DNA from: Globisporangium splendens
Taxonomy: Eukaryota; Oomycota; Peronosporomycetes; Pythiales; Pythiaceae
Length of the DNA stretch: 64,000 nucleotides
Assembly (NCBI GenBank): GCA_006386115.1
Contig: VFIW01000014.1
Span: 694,322-758,321 of the forward strand
Direction: 5' to 3'
This document shows, in pieces, positions 1 through 10,576 of this stretch (within the stretch, counting starts at the first letter, position 1; every line of letters starts with the position of its first letter). Made by a program: the position numbers and the translations under genes. The notes under the pieces were generated by a model that did not search any database, was not told where the DNA came from, and saw only the letters and a program-made list of their open reading frames with translations.

Positions 1-1
1 G

Positions 2-1126
2 ATGCCGCCGAAGAACCTGGTCAAGCACGCGTCAGTGCCGCACTTGAGGGCTGACGAGCCACCGATCATGGGCTGGCTCTACAAGCAAGGCGGGTTCGTG
101 AAGAACTGGAAGAAGCGGTGGTTCGTGGCGCGTGAGGGAAAGATCATGTACTACCACGGCGCATCAGACCCGACGCCGTTGGGGACTGTGGATTTGCGAC
201 GTGTCACCGTGGATGTGTGCGATCCCAGCGATATCAATGCGCGTAACCAATGCCTGCACTACTTCAAGATCATTCCGCCGCACAAAGATCAACGCACGTA
301 CTACTTTGGGGCAGACACGGAGCAGGAAATGGTTCGGTGGATCCGCGCGCTTGGTGCTCAATCGGCTTTTGGACTCACCAGCAGTAAGCACATTGGCCAT
401 GACGGCCGGGGCTCGTCGCTTGCTGCGAAGAGTCTTGGATGGGTCGACCAGGAGCGATTTTCAGACAGCCGCGTGGCATATGGTCAGTCCGACCATGTTC
501 CAATCAGCACGTTGAGTATCACATCGCCACCAAACGATCCACGCTTTTCAGTTACAGCATATCGATCCGAGAGAGGCCACAATGCCACAGAGCTCACGTA
601 TAATATGCGGCAGTCGGCGGCGCAGCGAGAGAGTGTTCCAGACAACTTCCATTCGTCTCGAGGGCAAAATGTGTCGTACACATCGTATACTGACAACGAT
701 GACGAAGACGCAAAGTATGCCAATCCCAAGACTTTGCCGCACTATGTCGCGTCGAAGCCGATCGATTTCGAGCCCATAATCTCGGAAAACGAGCGCGCGA
801 CCATGTTGCACGAGGTCGAGAACTTTGGCGGACACGTGTACGTGTATTCGGCCGACGAGCTCAAAGAGATTACGCGGCTGCAAAAGTATCTGCGCACGAC
901 GATGACCGATGACAAGCAGTCGACCCAGAACGCTCGGTTGAGGCGCTGCATTGCGCTGCAGCGACACGCGGAAGCCGAAGAGCTGCTGGTCGATGTCGTG
1001 ATCAAGTTCTTTCCGCAGCTGATCGACGCAATGGAGTACGACCCGATTTCGTTCACGCAAATGGTGGCCGACTCGTCGGCGTCGGGCAACCGGGTGGATA
1101 CGGGGGCGAACGGCGTGTTTTTTTAG
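2..1126 (+). CDS. PH-domain protein (possibly 5'-incomplete)
   Basis: An open frame of 374 residues starts at the second base of the window, so its ATG may be the true start or an internal Met of a longer gene. Residues about 22-121 form a pleckstrin-homology domain: it opens with GWLYKQGG, continues WKKRWFV (the conserved first strands) and closes on a helix with the invariant Trp in EMVRWIRAL. PH domains usually bind phosphoinositides or proteins and place the protein at a membrane; the ligand cannot be read here. The middle (about 125-260) is Ser/Asn-rich and probably disordered. The last 110 residues (from about 262) are predicted helical and acidic, and I do not recognise them. A T-run encodes the terminal Phe-Phe before TAG. 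No intron is needed. Identity of the PH fold is secure; the biological role is unknown. Confidence 0.85.
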   Translation: MPPKNLVKHASVPHLRADEPPIMGWLYKQGGFVKNWKKRWFVAREGKIMYYHGASDPTPLGTVDLRRVTVDVCDPSDINARNQCLHYFKIIPPHKDQRTYYFGADTEQEMVRWIRALGAQSAFGLTSSKHIGHDGRGSSLAAKSLGWVDQERFSDSRVAYGQSDHVPISTLSITSPPNDPRFSVTAYRSERGHNATELTYNMRQSAAQRESVPDNFHSSRGQNVSYTSYTDNDDEDAKYANPKTLPHYVASKPIDFEPIISENERATMLHEVENFGGHVYVYSADELKEITRLQKYLRTTMTDDKQSTQNARLRRCIALQRHAEAEELLVDVVIKFFPQLIDAMEYDPISFTQMVADSSASGNRVDTGANGVFF

Positions 1127-1536
1127 TGGTCGATGATGAGCAAAAGAAGAGGGAAATGGGCGAAGAGAACAAGAATACACACACCTTCCAGTCGGGTGTA
1201 TCAAGCGCAAAACGTGTGTGGGTAAATGGGAAATCATCACGTACTGATTCATGGGAGAGTATTTGCTCTGTTTGTTGCGTATTGTTGGCTTGTTTGTAAG
1301 CTGTCTGTAGGAACAAGCCGCCTTTCGAAGGGATTTCTGCAAAATGTACGTTTTTGCCATGCATGCGCCTGAGAATTCGCTCTGAAAGAGGATGAGCGCG
1401 TTTCTGAGGAAGAAGAACGAGTTATGAGGTACGCTCATGACCTAGCTGCCAGTCCAAAGCCTCCCAGCTCCTCACTTTTCAACTTGGTTTGAAGAACAAA
1501 CCACCAGCCACCACCACCTCTACCCAAGTCGACATC
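1127..1536. other. Intergenic region and 5' leader
   Basis: About 410 bases between two same-strand genes. The last part must be the leader of the secreted-protein gene, since an in-frame Met 16 codons upstream (1489) would put a non-hydrophobic stretch before the signal peptide. I see no RNA gene or repeat. Confidence 0.5.
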
Positions 1537-2628
1537 ATGAAGGCTGCTGCTATTGTGCTCGCGATCGCTGCGTCCAGCTCTGCTGCGGTCTTCGCTGAAG
1601 ATATCCGCGTCATGGGTGCACGAGACGCTCCTATGGCTCGCAGCGGCATCGACGTGAAGATTGCGACGAGCGACATCTTGAACAACCCCACGGCGCTCGT
1701 GAACAAGAACACGCTCGCGATGGACAACAACGTGTTTGTGACGCGTAGCAACCTGGTGTTTCTGCAAAACGACAAGCTGGCGCTGGCTCACAAGGTCGAG
1801 GAACTCGTGACCAAGTCGAATGAAGCTGATACTGCAGCCGTCCTCTCGAAGAACGTGCTGAAAGTCATCTCGGCTCCAGACACGGACGCGACGATGATGA
1901 CCAAGGCGTCGACCGTCGTCGCTGCGAGAGGCGGGGATATGTCGATGCTTCGCCAGCGGATCGCGGACTTGCTGATGACGCAGGCGGATCGTATCAGCTT
2001 GACGACCCGGATCGAGGAGATGGTGTCGAAGGCGAGCGAGGCGGACTCGGCGGCAGTGCTCTCGAAGAACATCCTGCGCGTCATCTCGGCACCCACGACC
2101 GACACCGCGATGATGAGCAAGGCGTCGGCGGTCGTGGCTGCCAAGGGGAGCGACAGCGCCATGCTGCAGCAGCGCATCGCGGATCTGCTGCGCGCGAACG
2201 AGCAATCCATTCAGTCCCAGAGTCCACGAGGCGTCACGGTGCTGATCGGTACGAAGGACATTCTGCGCCAGCCCACGGCCGTCGTGAACAAGAACGTCGC
2301 GCTCAGCGACAACCAGATTGCGATCTCCAACAGCCAGCTGACGCCGCAGCAGAATGACGCCGTCACGCTGCGTGGAGCCGCCAAAGTGGCTGACGCGATC
2401 GCTCCAGCGAGCGCCATCACGGTGACCAAGCAGGAAGGCGATGACGAGAGCGACTTGTACCGCGTCGGGTTCGTCTACGAAACCAAGAGCAAGGCGGACA
2501 ATCAGGAGCAATGCGGTCTGGGCTTCGGCTGGCGCTACCCACTGGGGTACTGGAACCTGTACGGTCCCGGTTTCTACAGCGGCGGCTGTGACCTGGGCTT
2601 CGGCTACAGCGGTTTTTACTACTGCTAA
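1537..2628 (+). CDS. Secreted protein with A-B-B-A internal repeats and aromatic/Gly-rich tail
   Basis: The ATG at 1537 is chosen because it begins a clean signal peptide (MKAAAIVLAIAASSSAAVFA, cleavage after about residue 20); the protein has 363 residues. The mature part is built from two unit types. Unit A (about 30-80 and 235-285) carries DIL..PTA.VNKN; unit B (about 83-150 and 155-220) carries EADxAAVLSKNxLxVISAP and ends MLxQRIADLL. The order is A-B-B-A. The last 40 residues are rich in Gly, Tyr, Phe and Trp and hold three of the few cysteines, as in adhesive or wall-associated tails. No RxLR motif occurs in the first 60 residues, so it is not a canonical RxLR effector. Intronless. I do not recognise the family; an extracellular matrix, cyst-coat or apoplastic role is only inference. 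Confidence 0.8.
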   Translation: MKAAAIVLAIAASSSAAVFAEDIRVMGARDAPMARSGIDVKIATSDILNNPTALVNKNTLAMDNNVFVTRSNLVFLQNDKLALAHKVEELVTKSNEADTAAVLSKNVLKVISAPDTDATMMTKASTVVAARGGDMSMLRQRIADLLMTQADRISLTTRIEEMVSKASEADSAAVLSKNILRVISAPTTDTAMMSKASAVVAAKGSDSAMLQQRIADLLRANEQSIQSQSPRGVTVLIGTKDILRQPTAVVNKNVALSDNQIAISNSQLTPQQNDAVTLRGAAKVADAIAPASAITVTKQEGDDESDLYRVGFVYETKSKADNQEQCGLGFGWRYPLGYWNLYGPGFYSGGCDLGFGYSGFYYC

Positions 2629-2920
2629 GCACAAGGTGGTGATGACGATGGGATAGCGTGAGGCTACCAGTGTTTGTGTGCGTGACGTTCCTGGTTTTTG
2701 ATCTCCCAAAGAGGATAAAAATGGGTGTTTTGCGTTATATTTTCTGTTCTAAACTGTTGCTGGTGCTCTTCTTGCCACAAACTGCAGCGTCAACCTTCAA
2801 GTACTAACATTTTCTTCGCACTCTCTCTTTACTCGCTCCTTCTATCGTCTTGAAAAAATGGTCTCATCGTCAAATTCACATACAAACTGTCGACGCACCA
2901 GCGTGCTGTCTTCGTCTTCT

Positions 2921-4271
2921 TTATACTAATGCTTCCAGCACCATTTGGCAGCGAATGTGGAAGTCCGGCTCGTAGTCCACGAGCAGCGGCTGCAGCGTGT
3001 TGGAGACCGCGACGGCCGTCAGTCGGTTCTGGGGGGCATCTGGCACCAGAAGACCGCGGAAGATGTCATAAATTAGAGGTGGGAACTGGATGTCGCGGAA
3101 GCAGATCAGACACCCTTCTTGACCCAAGCACGGCCCGCTCGCGCCGTCGGTCGCATGGCTCATCAAGTGGGTCAGCCAGTTGGAATCGCACACCAGTGCC
3201 AAGTGGCCTTTAGGGTAGCCAAAGCATAAGAGCTGGTAGAGCTGCACACATATAATAAACAACAAGAAAACAGGGTATTAGCAATGTCACCAGAGCAAAT
3301 AACAGCTGAAAAGCATCACAAAGTCGCACCAAAACGCCAGCCGACCACATGTCTGCGGGTGCGCCAAGGAACCCAGGTCGAGGCGCCGGGTGTGCATTGT
3401 GTCTTCGCACTTCCTGGGGCACGTAGAGCGGCTTGAACTTGATCAGTCGGTCGTCGGCGCCTGCAAAGCCGTTGTTATTCATGATCTCCGAGCTGCCAAA
3501 GTCGATGATGCGCGGGTTGTAGTCTCGGTCGATCACGACGTTGCACGGGTCGATGTCGAGGTGGCACACGTTCTGCGCGTGCATGTACGCGAGTCCTTTC
3601 ATCACGCCGTCGAAGATGTGCAACGCCTCGATCATCCACGCCCTGGCGAGGAACGCGTTCACGGTGCGTTCGAGACCCTCTAACGACGTCATGGACTGCA
3701 CGAGCGCTTCGACGGCAAACTTCTTGTACTCGGTGAGTCGTCGCTTCGCGTACATGATCAGACTCCCGTTCGCGGCCCAGTCCATCGCAATGTACTCGTT
3801 GTAACCATCGGCGCAGCATTCCCACTGTGAGAAATGCGGCGAGTTGTAGACCCCCGAGAACCCCGCGGGCTGCAGTTGCGCCATCACGCGCACTTCGTTA
3901 AATACATCGTCTCGCTGCAGCTCAATCTGCCCTCTGTCCATGATCTTGACTGCGACGTCGTACGCTGGCAAGTCGTGCGACCGGTTCCGTTGGAAGTACT
4001 TGCCGTACTTGACGACGCCGCATCGACACACGCCAATGTTCGCACTCTCGTCCTGTGTGGCCTCGGGGGTCGCGAGGAGCTCCTGCCGCAGCGGGTGCAC
4101 GAAGCACACGATGCCGCGCCGGTCCTGGTCCCACGGGAGCAGCAGCACGGGCAACTGCATCTCGAACGGCGGGTACCGTGGCGGCACGCCTCGGTGCGTG
4201 AACTTTGTGTATGCGGCCACGCCGCGCTGCCGGTTGTACGCAAATTCCACGTGCTGCAGCGCTTCCATGAC
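2921..4271 (-). CDS. Divergent protein kinase, two exons
   Basis: Exons are complement 3330-4271 and 2921-3241, with an 88-bp GT-AG intron (3242-3329) in phase 0, giving about 420 residues from the first in-frame ATG (4271). The kinase core shows VAVK with the ATP-binding Lys, a Glu in the following helix, HLDIDPCNVV (catalytic loop with Asp and Asn), IIDFG (metal-binding loop) and ADMWSAGVL. The glycine loop is not canonical (CRCGVVKYGKYF), so nucleotide binding may differ. The intron falls immediately after ADMWSAGVL. The C-terminal exon supplies the end of the C-lobe, from LYQLLCFGYPKG onward. Substrate and pathway are unknown. The 5' end is uncertain: the same frame is open far upstream but interrupted by one TAG at 4302-4304, and a CCCCCATATAG acceptor-like sequence precedes the first ATG. 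Confidence 0.75.
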
Positions 4272-4304
4272 GTCGTCTATATGGGGGGAGCGCACAGGCG
4301 TCTA

Positions 4305-4919
4305 CAGGGCGGCGTAGAGAGCGGCGGTAAAGGGGGGAGGCGCCGCAGATGTCGTCGCCAAGGGAGGGATTTTTGCACTTTGAGCTGCTGATACGCGAGG
4401 CTGAGTGCTTCCAGAAGAAATCTCCGCGGACTCAGAAGGCGGACGTCTGAGTCTGAGTCGATTGTTCAGGATTGTTGACCCAAAGTGGCCAATCTGATTG
4501 GGTGATGCGGTGGGTACACATTGAGAGGAGCCACGGAAGGATGCGTCTGCGTTCTGCATTCCGCGGAGGTGGGTACAACGCTCTTTGCTTAGTGCGCCTA
4601 TTGCCTGTCCTCTCTGTGTGTATGTGTATGTATGTGTGTGTTGGTGGTGGTGGCATGAGCGGATGGTGTTGGTGTTCGCCGCAGGTGGACGCAATGACGG
4701 TCGCGGTGATTGATGGTCTCTCCATGTAACGTGAGACGAGGAGGGAAAGTGGCACGCGACGCGTCGTGGTGATGATTGATGGTCAATGTGGACGAATTGT
4801 GAAGTGACAAGCACAGTGCAGTGCATACATTTACGTGGTGGCTGTATAAAAGACGATGTAGAGGTGGGTGACTGTGCTGCGGACTGGACAAGCTATGCAC
4901 GAATGCGTTGCTCTTGTTT
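4305..4919. other. Gap between two minus-strand genes; GT microsatellite
   Basis: This lies upstream of the kinase and downstream of the membrane-protein gene. It contains a GT/TATG-rich simple repeat at about 4614-4653. The minus frame from an ATG at 4559 is open into the TAG at 4302 and is in phase with the kinase, so part of this stretch may have been coding. No other gene is supportable. Confidence 0.4.
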
Positions 4920-6146
4920 CTAACAAAAGAACACTTGCGGCTCGTATGCATTCTCCTTTGGCGCCGTCGCTTTCTTGAGCTTGAGTGTGAGCAGACGAGG
5001 CTTGATGGGCTTAAAGAGCAGGATGCTGTCGCAGGCAGCTGGTCTCTCGGAATCCATGGACAAAGTGGCGCGTTTCTCGGCGTCTGCGCCAATGCTGTTC
5101 TCCTCTTCCTCCTCAAACACGTCGGTATCTCGAATCGATCGGCTACTTGAAGCAGAATACTCTGAAAAGACCACGTCCGTCGCCCTTGCGCTCTCGAGCG
5201 ACGAGACGTCGGAGCCGCTCCAGCTCGAGCCAAGAGCCCACGATACAGCGGAAGACCGCTCGCTTTCGATGAATGTTGAGAACACTTGTGACGACCGCGT
5301 GCTGCGCTCCTCAATGGAGGAGATCTCCGACATCTCGATTTCGTTGTACTTGGACAAAGTGTCTTCGTGTGCCATGGAGAGACGGCAGAATGCTTGCTTG
5401 TCATGCTCGGATATGTGGATCATCGGCTTGCTGGCTGTCTGCTCTGCGACAACGTCACTCTGAGCGGTTCGAGTACTGCGATCGCTTCGCATGACCCAAG
5501 AATATTCGCTCGAAAGTCGCTCCGAAAAAACACGGGAGCATGTCCGGTAGGAAGTCGAGAGCTCGTCGTCGTCGTCGTCGAATGAGAGCGCAGGGAACGC
5601 TGAAAGGTAGGCGCTGGATACCTTGATGGCGAGGCGGGCATCGTCTACCTCGGTCGCAGCACGTGAGCTTACCTCATGAGAGTGATGTCCAGAGTTAAAT
5701 GGAGACGGGTGGTAGCTGCGAAAGTCTGTATGCGATGAAGTCTCAGCCTTGGGCTTTCGTGGCGAGCATTTTTTTTTGCACACCGCGTAGATGACGATGA
5801 GCACAAGAATGCAAACCACTGCTTCCATTGCTCCATAGATGATTGAAGCTGTCGAGGATGACTGAAAGCTGAGTGTTGCGCTGGCACTCACTGGCTCGGC
5901 ATCGACTTTCGACGGCGCGAAGCTGGGGACAGGAGGAACTTCGATCGGCTCCGCGAGCGAAGAGACAAGCGGTGCTCCAACACCATTTCGATCGGATGCA
6001 GACTTCAATTCGCGCCGAGGGGAGCCAAGCAGTAGAGGTGAAGCCGTTGACCCGAGGCGCAATGCCGCGTTGACTGCTGGTGCCATCAGCATGACCATTG
6101 TTAGCGCAAGAGAGCACCACGCCGAGAATTGCTGGTCCATTACCAT
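4920..6146 (-). CDS. Type I single-pass membrane protein with Ser-rich cytosolic tail
   Basis: Single-exon frame of about 408 residues; ATG at 6146 (an alternative is 6140). The N-terminus has a signal peptide (SLALTMVMLMAPAVNA). A 100-residue extracellular part follows, then a strong transmembrane helix AVVCILVLIVIYAVC stopped by the basic cluster KKKCSPRK. The cytosolic tail of about 270 residues is rich in Ser, Glu and Asp with many acidic-Ser patches (for example SFDDDDDELS), suitable for phosphorylation by acidophilic kinases, and ends basic then aromatic (QVFFC). No enzymatic domain is visible. Such layout suggests a surface sensor or adhesion protein, but I do not recognise the family. 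Confidence 0.7.
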   Translation of the reverse strand: MVMDQQFSAWCSLALTMVMLMAPAVNAALRLGSTASPLLLGSPRRELKSASDRNGVGAPLVSSLAEPIEVPPVPSFAPSKVDAEPVSASATLSFQSSSTASIIYGAMEAVVCILVLIVIYAVCKKKCSPRKPKAETSSHTDFRSYHPSPFNSGHHSHEVSSRAATEVDDARLAIKVSSAYLSAFPALSFDDDDDELSTSYRTCSRVFSERLSSEYSWVMRSDRSTRTAQSDVVAEQTASKPMIHISEHDKQAFCRLSMAHEDTLSKYNEIEMSEISSIEERSTRSSQVFSTFIESERSSAVSWALGSSWSGSDVSSLESARATDVVFSEYSASSSRSIRDTDVFEEEEENSIGADAEKRATLSMDSERPAACDSILLFKPIKPRLLTLKLKKATAPKENAYEPQVFFC

Positions 6147-7119
6147 CTCTGCAAGAACACACTTCAAATCGCAGGCGCTGAGAGAGAGAGAGGGATGTTT
6201 TCTTGGTCGACTGACTGGAACGCGATTGAAGAATGAGCGCCGCTAACTGCTGCATCCCCTCATTTCGATTCTTCATCCGTGGCTACGGTCGCTTCGATTC
6301 TTCAAGCAACTCGCACTTCCAATAAGACGAATAGACAGTCAGAGCATTCGATTTCAATCGTATCCGGTAATCGGAGCTTCATCTGTTGCTGAGCGCCTTG
6401 CCATTTTCTGCAATTCCATCTCGAATGCTCAGGCGAATAAGAAAACCGCGAGTCGGCGAGAATGATATTCCTTCGTGACCACTGAGAATGGCATTCTGTT
6501 CGGACACAAGACACCTGCACATGCAGTGCGACAGCGTCCGCACGCTCGGCTATGAGGGTGGAGATGCGGGCGCGCACGTGACTGCCGCTTGAGCTTGGAA
6601 AATGGATCGCTGTTGCTCAAAGATCGCGAAAATGGCAACTTGACATTCATTCTGCAACTTCTATTTTCGTCATTATCCATATCTTAGTTGCTGTGTCCGT
6701 GAACATCAGCAGCACATATTGTGTGACTGCGCATGATTGGTCCAAAATGAGTACTCTCTTTCCACATCTTTCTATTGGTTAAGAAATGATTTTGAACGCT
6801 GACTTCTTTCCCATGCGCACTTAAGCCATACCTAATGATATCCCATCCACAGTACTTTACGTACCCATTCTGAAAATAGACCCAAATCACACACATTGCG
6901 CACTTAACACTGAGCATCGTTAAGTGCGCCTCAATCTGTTTTTGCTCGCATTCTCTTGCACATTTGCACCAGTTCGCATCGGGAAACACCTGCCCAAGTG
7001 CCTTTCCGGACAGCGCCATCTCTCTCTCGTGCGCGCTCAGTGTCCGCCCACGCACTCTCGTCTGCACTCCCACGTGACGCGCCACCGGAAGCGCGCATCG
7101 TCTCGTCTGATTTGCTGCA
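6147..7119. other. Divergent intergenic region, about 1 kb
   Basis: This separates the minus-strand membrane protein from the plus-strand A9 protein and should hold both promoters. Open frames here lack conserved motifs and overlap each other. A CT-run lies at about 6180-6192. I see no RNA gene or repeat. Confidence 0.4.
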
Positions 7120-9495
7120 ATGAAGCACCGGTGGTTCGACGCCATGAAGCGCGGCAAGGACGCCGTCAACTCACCGAAAAACGGCGTCGACAGCAAGAAG
7201 CAGCAGCCGCAACAGCACAATCTGTCGCACCAGCAGCTCAAGCTCCACCAGCACCGGCAGTCGCTCTCGCATCCGTTCGGCGCCAAGACGACGATGATCG
7301 CGCGGTCGCAGTCCATGATCGATGTCATCGCGGCTTCGGCCGTGAGCAACGACTACAGTGAGAGCTGCGTGAACGACGTGGAGAACCCGGCGTTCTACCA
7401 TTTTGACGACCGCTGCAAGAGCATCGGCGCGTGCAGCGTCGCGAGTGTGCTCGAGAATTGTGTGCTGCAGGGTGGTGTGCACCACACGTACATGAACGTG
7501 CTCACGTACTTGGGATCGCCGCTGCGAGTCGAGTCGTGCTGCTACTCCATGTCGATCCAGTGGTTCCGCGCATTTGGGGAGCACGACGACTTCCAGATTA
7601 TTCCAGGTATGTCAGCTGTCCTGTTCGTTTGTGGTCGCGCTTTTAGTACGTGAGTTTACTCCCATGTTATTGCTATTTGAATGTTGGTTTTGCTAGGTGC
7701 GTGTGATGAGTTCTTTACGGCGACGGCAGACGATATTGGTGCGCGCATTTTGGCCAAAGTGATGATCGAAGACGAGGACGTCGTGAAAACCAAGATGCTC
7801 GAGTACGGACCGATCAAAGAGGACCCTGAAGTGCGCTCTAAAGTGGAAATGTACCTGGAGCGCAAATCAGTTCTCTTTATGGTACGTCTGATATATGTTT
7901 TATGCGAACTACTTCCCTGTATGTGGGTTTCCTGAACAATATCTGCATGAAACAAAAGGGCTTGCAAAGTTTGTCGGTACGCGATGGAGAAGAGTATCCA
8001 AACAGCGTCGAACTGCGGGTGAGTTGACGAAGAGAAAAAAGCGTCTTGCCATCAACTTTTGCCATCTTTTACTCTGCTCTATGACTCAATTTTTCCTTTT
8101 GTTCGGTTTCTTTCTTTACAGGAATCGTGGACGTTGTTGATTGACGACCGCCGGGTTCGACTGACGTGTGAATCTTCACTGATCCCTCCTTTTGAAGCAC
8201 TCTACACGAGTGACATCAAGGTTTGTCGACGCATGCATTTTGGTCTTGATCTGTCCCAAAAGCCACACGCTAATCCTCTCTACCATTCGCACAATTTTTC
8301 CTCAGGTTGAGGTCGTGCGAAATGTTCCGAACGAGTTCTGTCTGCACTTGGCCGAGAACTGCTTTGTGCATCTCCGTGCGGAATCGAATATCGTCCGCGA
8401 TATCATCGTGCTTACTCTGCGCGCATTCCGAAATGGCGCTGTCTCTAACGAAGCTGTCAGTCACGCTGTCTCGAAGGGCATGCCGCCGATGCTGACGATC
8501 CGAAATTTAGCCGAGACAACGAGCAAGCCGGTAGGTGCCGCATGGAATCAATAGCCTTCAAGGTCGCGCTGTTGTAGTCTGTGGAGCTTTTGATCTCACA
8601 CTGTGTACCGTGTGACTCGTGAGTGTAGGCGCAAGACTTTGTTCCAGCTACGACGTACAATTTACCATGGAATCGTCAGGAACCCGATCCAGATTTTTCG
8701 GATGCGTCCTCCAATTCGGGCAACGAGAAATCTCCTGCCAGTGGCAGTCGGAGGCGCGCAAGCAACCCCAGTCCGAATGGCGGTGGCAGCGCGACAAATC
8801 CATTTGCCGAAGAGATTGACGATTCGCTGCTGTTAGACGCCGAGGCGCTGATTGGAAATGCGATGAAAATGGGGATCAAGAATCAGATTCTGCCTCGTGT
8901 TCCAAAGAAAATCTCTATTGCCGACATCGCTGATTTGCAAATTGTGGAGTCGTTGGAGGCATCAAATAGGACACCGAAGAGCTTCGCGTTGGGCTCTCGA
9001 GATAGTTTCGTGTATGGTACAAGCAGCGACGAGGATGAGGTGCTTACGACGTTTGAGGCGTTCACAGAAGGGAGTCATGGCGGTGGTCCCACAAGCAGCA
9101 GCCGCAACAGCAGTGAGGACGTGAGAAGCAGCAGGACCGAACAGCTCCCGAAAATGGACGGCGACACGATCGACGACGCGATTCGGAATTTCCACGAGAA
9201 ATACCTCGCCGACTCCGAGATCGACGCGATGAAGACGCAGTACACTGCGATCTTCTGTGCACTGCAGCGAGAGCTAAGCGAGTCGAAGAAGCGCATCGCG
9301 AAACTCTCGCAGCTGCTGGATGAAAAAACAGAGGAGAACGCGTCGTTCCGCAGCGACATTGATACGCTGCAGAGCGCGCTGACGGCCGTCCAGATCGCTG
9401 ATAAAGTGAACGAGCTGGTCGTCGGTGATCTAAAGCAGCTCGTCAAGCGAACCAGCGACCCGAAAATGAAGTCGCTGCCCGAGAATTACTACTGA
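7120..9495 (+). CDS. A9-domain (AIR9-like) coiled-coil protein, six exons
   Basis: Exons 7120-7606, 7697-7881, 7959-8018, 8122-8220, 8306-8530 and 8629-9495 join with consistent phases and GT-AG borders to 640 residues. Around residues 140-180 the protein reads IQWFRAFGEHDDF.IIPG followed by EFFTATADDIGARI, which matches the A9 repeat of AIR9-type microtubule-associated proteins (WxR...IPGA.. Y..T.DDVG). The next block (SVLFMGLQSLSVRDGEE, then SWTLLIDDRRVRL) resembles the domain following A9 repeats. The centre (residues about 360-420) is low-complexity and the last 100 residues, from DAIRNFHEKY, are a predicted coiled coil. A cytoskeletal scaffold role is inference from AIR9. Introns are 77-103 bp, typical of the window. 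Confidence 0.7.
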
Positions 9496-9821
9496 CGATA
9501 GTTGCCTCCTTTCGATCATCGCCACTATTTATCAAGTCCACTCTAGATCACCATACACATTCACAGACCACAACACAATGCACACTTCATTGTCGTCATT
9601 CACGCATGTCCATTTTTGTCTGTATTTTGTCTTTTTTCTCTCTCTCTGGTTTGTTATCAGCAACTTGTCGCAGCACGCCCTCATCTCCACGCGCTTGTCT
9701 GCAGCCTTTTGTCGTATACTTAATAGGACTCGATTCGCCACGATGCCAGTCGTACGCCGCCATACATGCCGGAAAAGAAACGCGCCACTTTTTGTCGTCG
9801 TCTCCACCTGCTTCAAGGACT
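9496..9821. other. Convergent 3' gap
   Basis: About 325 bases between the stop of the A9 gene and the stop of the small mitochondrial-type gene. T-rich stretches on both strands are compatible with 3' UTRs. Nothing else is seen. Confidence 0.4.
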
Positions 9822-10133
9822 CTAGTCGCGCTTCTCAAGCTGCTCAATGCGCTTAACGAGCGCCGCGTTCTGCGCAATGACGTCGGTCTTGAGGCTGCTG
9901 ATGGACTTCTGGATCTCCTGTGTCGACTTCTCCACGTCTTCGTTGAGCTGCACGAGACCGATGGCGCCGGCGACCGCGAAGCCCACGGTGAACGCGGTCA
10001 GGCGCTGCACGAAGGAGCTGCCGGAGGACTTGGCGGCAGGCACCGCAGCGGCGGACTCGCTCGCCTCAGTGGCGAACGCGCGGACAGAGGCGCGCAGCGG
10101 CGCGGCGTGGCGGAGCATCTGGTGGCGCAGCAT
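9822..10133 (-). CDS. Small mitochondrial-type membrane protein
   Basis: A 103-residue protein beginning at the ATG at 10133. The first 30 residues are Arg/Ala/His-rich without acidic residues (MLRHQMLRHAAPLRASVRAF), typical of a mitochondrial presequence. A single hydrophobic helix follows (LTAFTVGFAVAGAIGLV), then a charged C-terminal coiled coil (EKSTQEIQKSISSL onward, ending EQLEKRD). This layout suggests an inner-membrane protein with a soluble coiled-coil tail, as in small assembly factors or MICOS-like subunits, but no family motif is visible. It is divergently arranged with the dynein-docking gene. Confidence 0.65.
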   Translation of the reverse strand: MLRHQMLRHAAPLRASVRAFATEASESAAAVPAAKSSGSSFVQRLTAFTVGFAVAGAIGLVQLNEDVEKSTQEIQKSISSLKTDVIAQNAALVKRIEQLEKRD

Positions 10134-10576
10134 TTTCACTTGCTCTCGAGTCACTTTATTAGGAAATCACGTGGAATTGCTGAGGCTCTCCCCAAAACTG
10201 TGTGCGAGAAAGAAACATGCTGCAGGGTCCACAAAATAATGGACACAACGTGATGCCGGTATTGAAACGGTAACAGTCAGTGTATACCGGTATATATCAC
10301 TTGCATTCGGTACGGTATACTCTTGGAAGTACCGGTATTGAGGAGTTTCAGTCTTTTTATGGCAACCATCACAACGAAAGGGCACACAAGACGGAAATGG
10401 GCATCTGTGCTGCTGTCGCCTAATCAATCCATCGTTCTGCCTCCTCTCGCTATCTATTCTCTCTGTTGGTCTATATACCTGCACGGCGTGCGGCACTCTC
10501 CTTATCTGCGTGTGCTGGCGGCACGTGCCCTCCATTGCATAATCAGCGACGCCGCTTTGCTTGACACATCGCCAGC
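10134..10576. promoter_or_regulatory. Bidirectional intergenic region with ACCGGT-type repeats
   Basis: 443 bases between divergent genes. A cluster of related motifs occurs: CCGGTATTGA (10256-10265), the palindrome ATACCGGTAT (10283-10292), GGTACGGTATAC (about 10309-10320) and TACCGGTATT (10330-10339). A similar ATACCGGTAT occurs near 42750. They may be a small mobile remnant or binding sites; function is unknown. Confidence 0.35.

Noticed and set aside
1537..1720. RxLR or CRN effector
   Set aside because: A signal peptide is present but no RxLR, EER or LFLAK motif follows; the repeats look structural.
1435..2709. Long minus-strand frame antisense to the secreted protein
   Set aside because: It mirrors the codon pattern of the plus-strand gene, has no signal or motif, and its composition (Arg/His/Val-rich) is typical of an antisense shadow.
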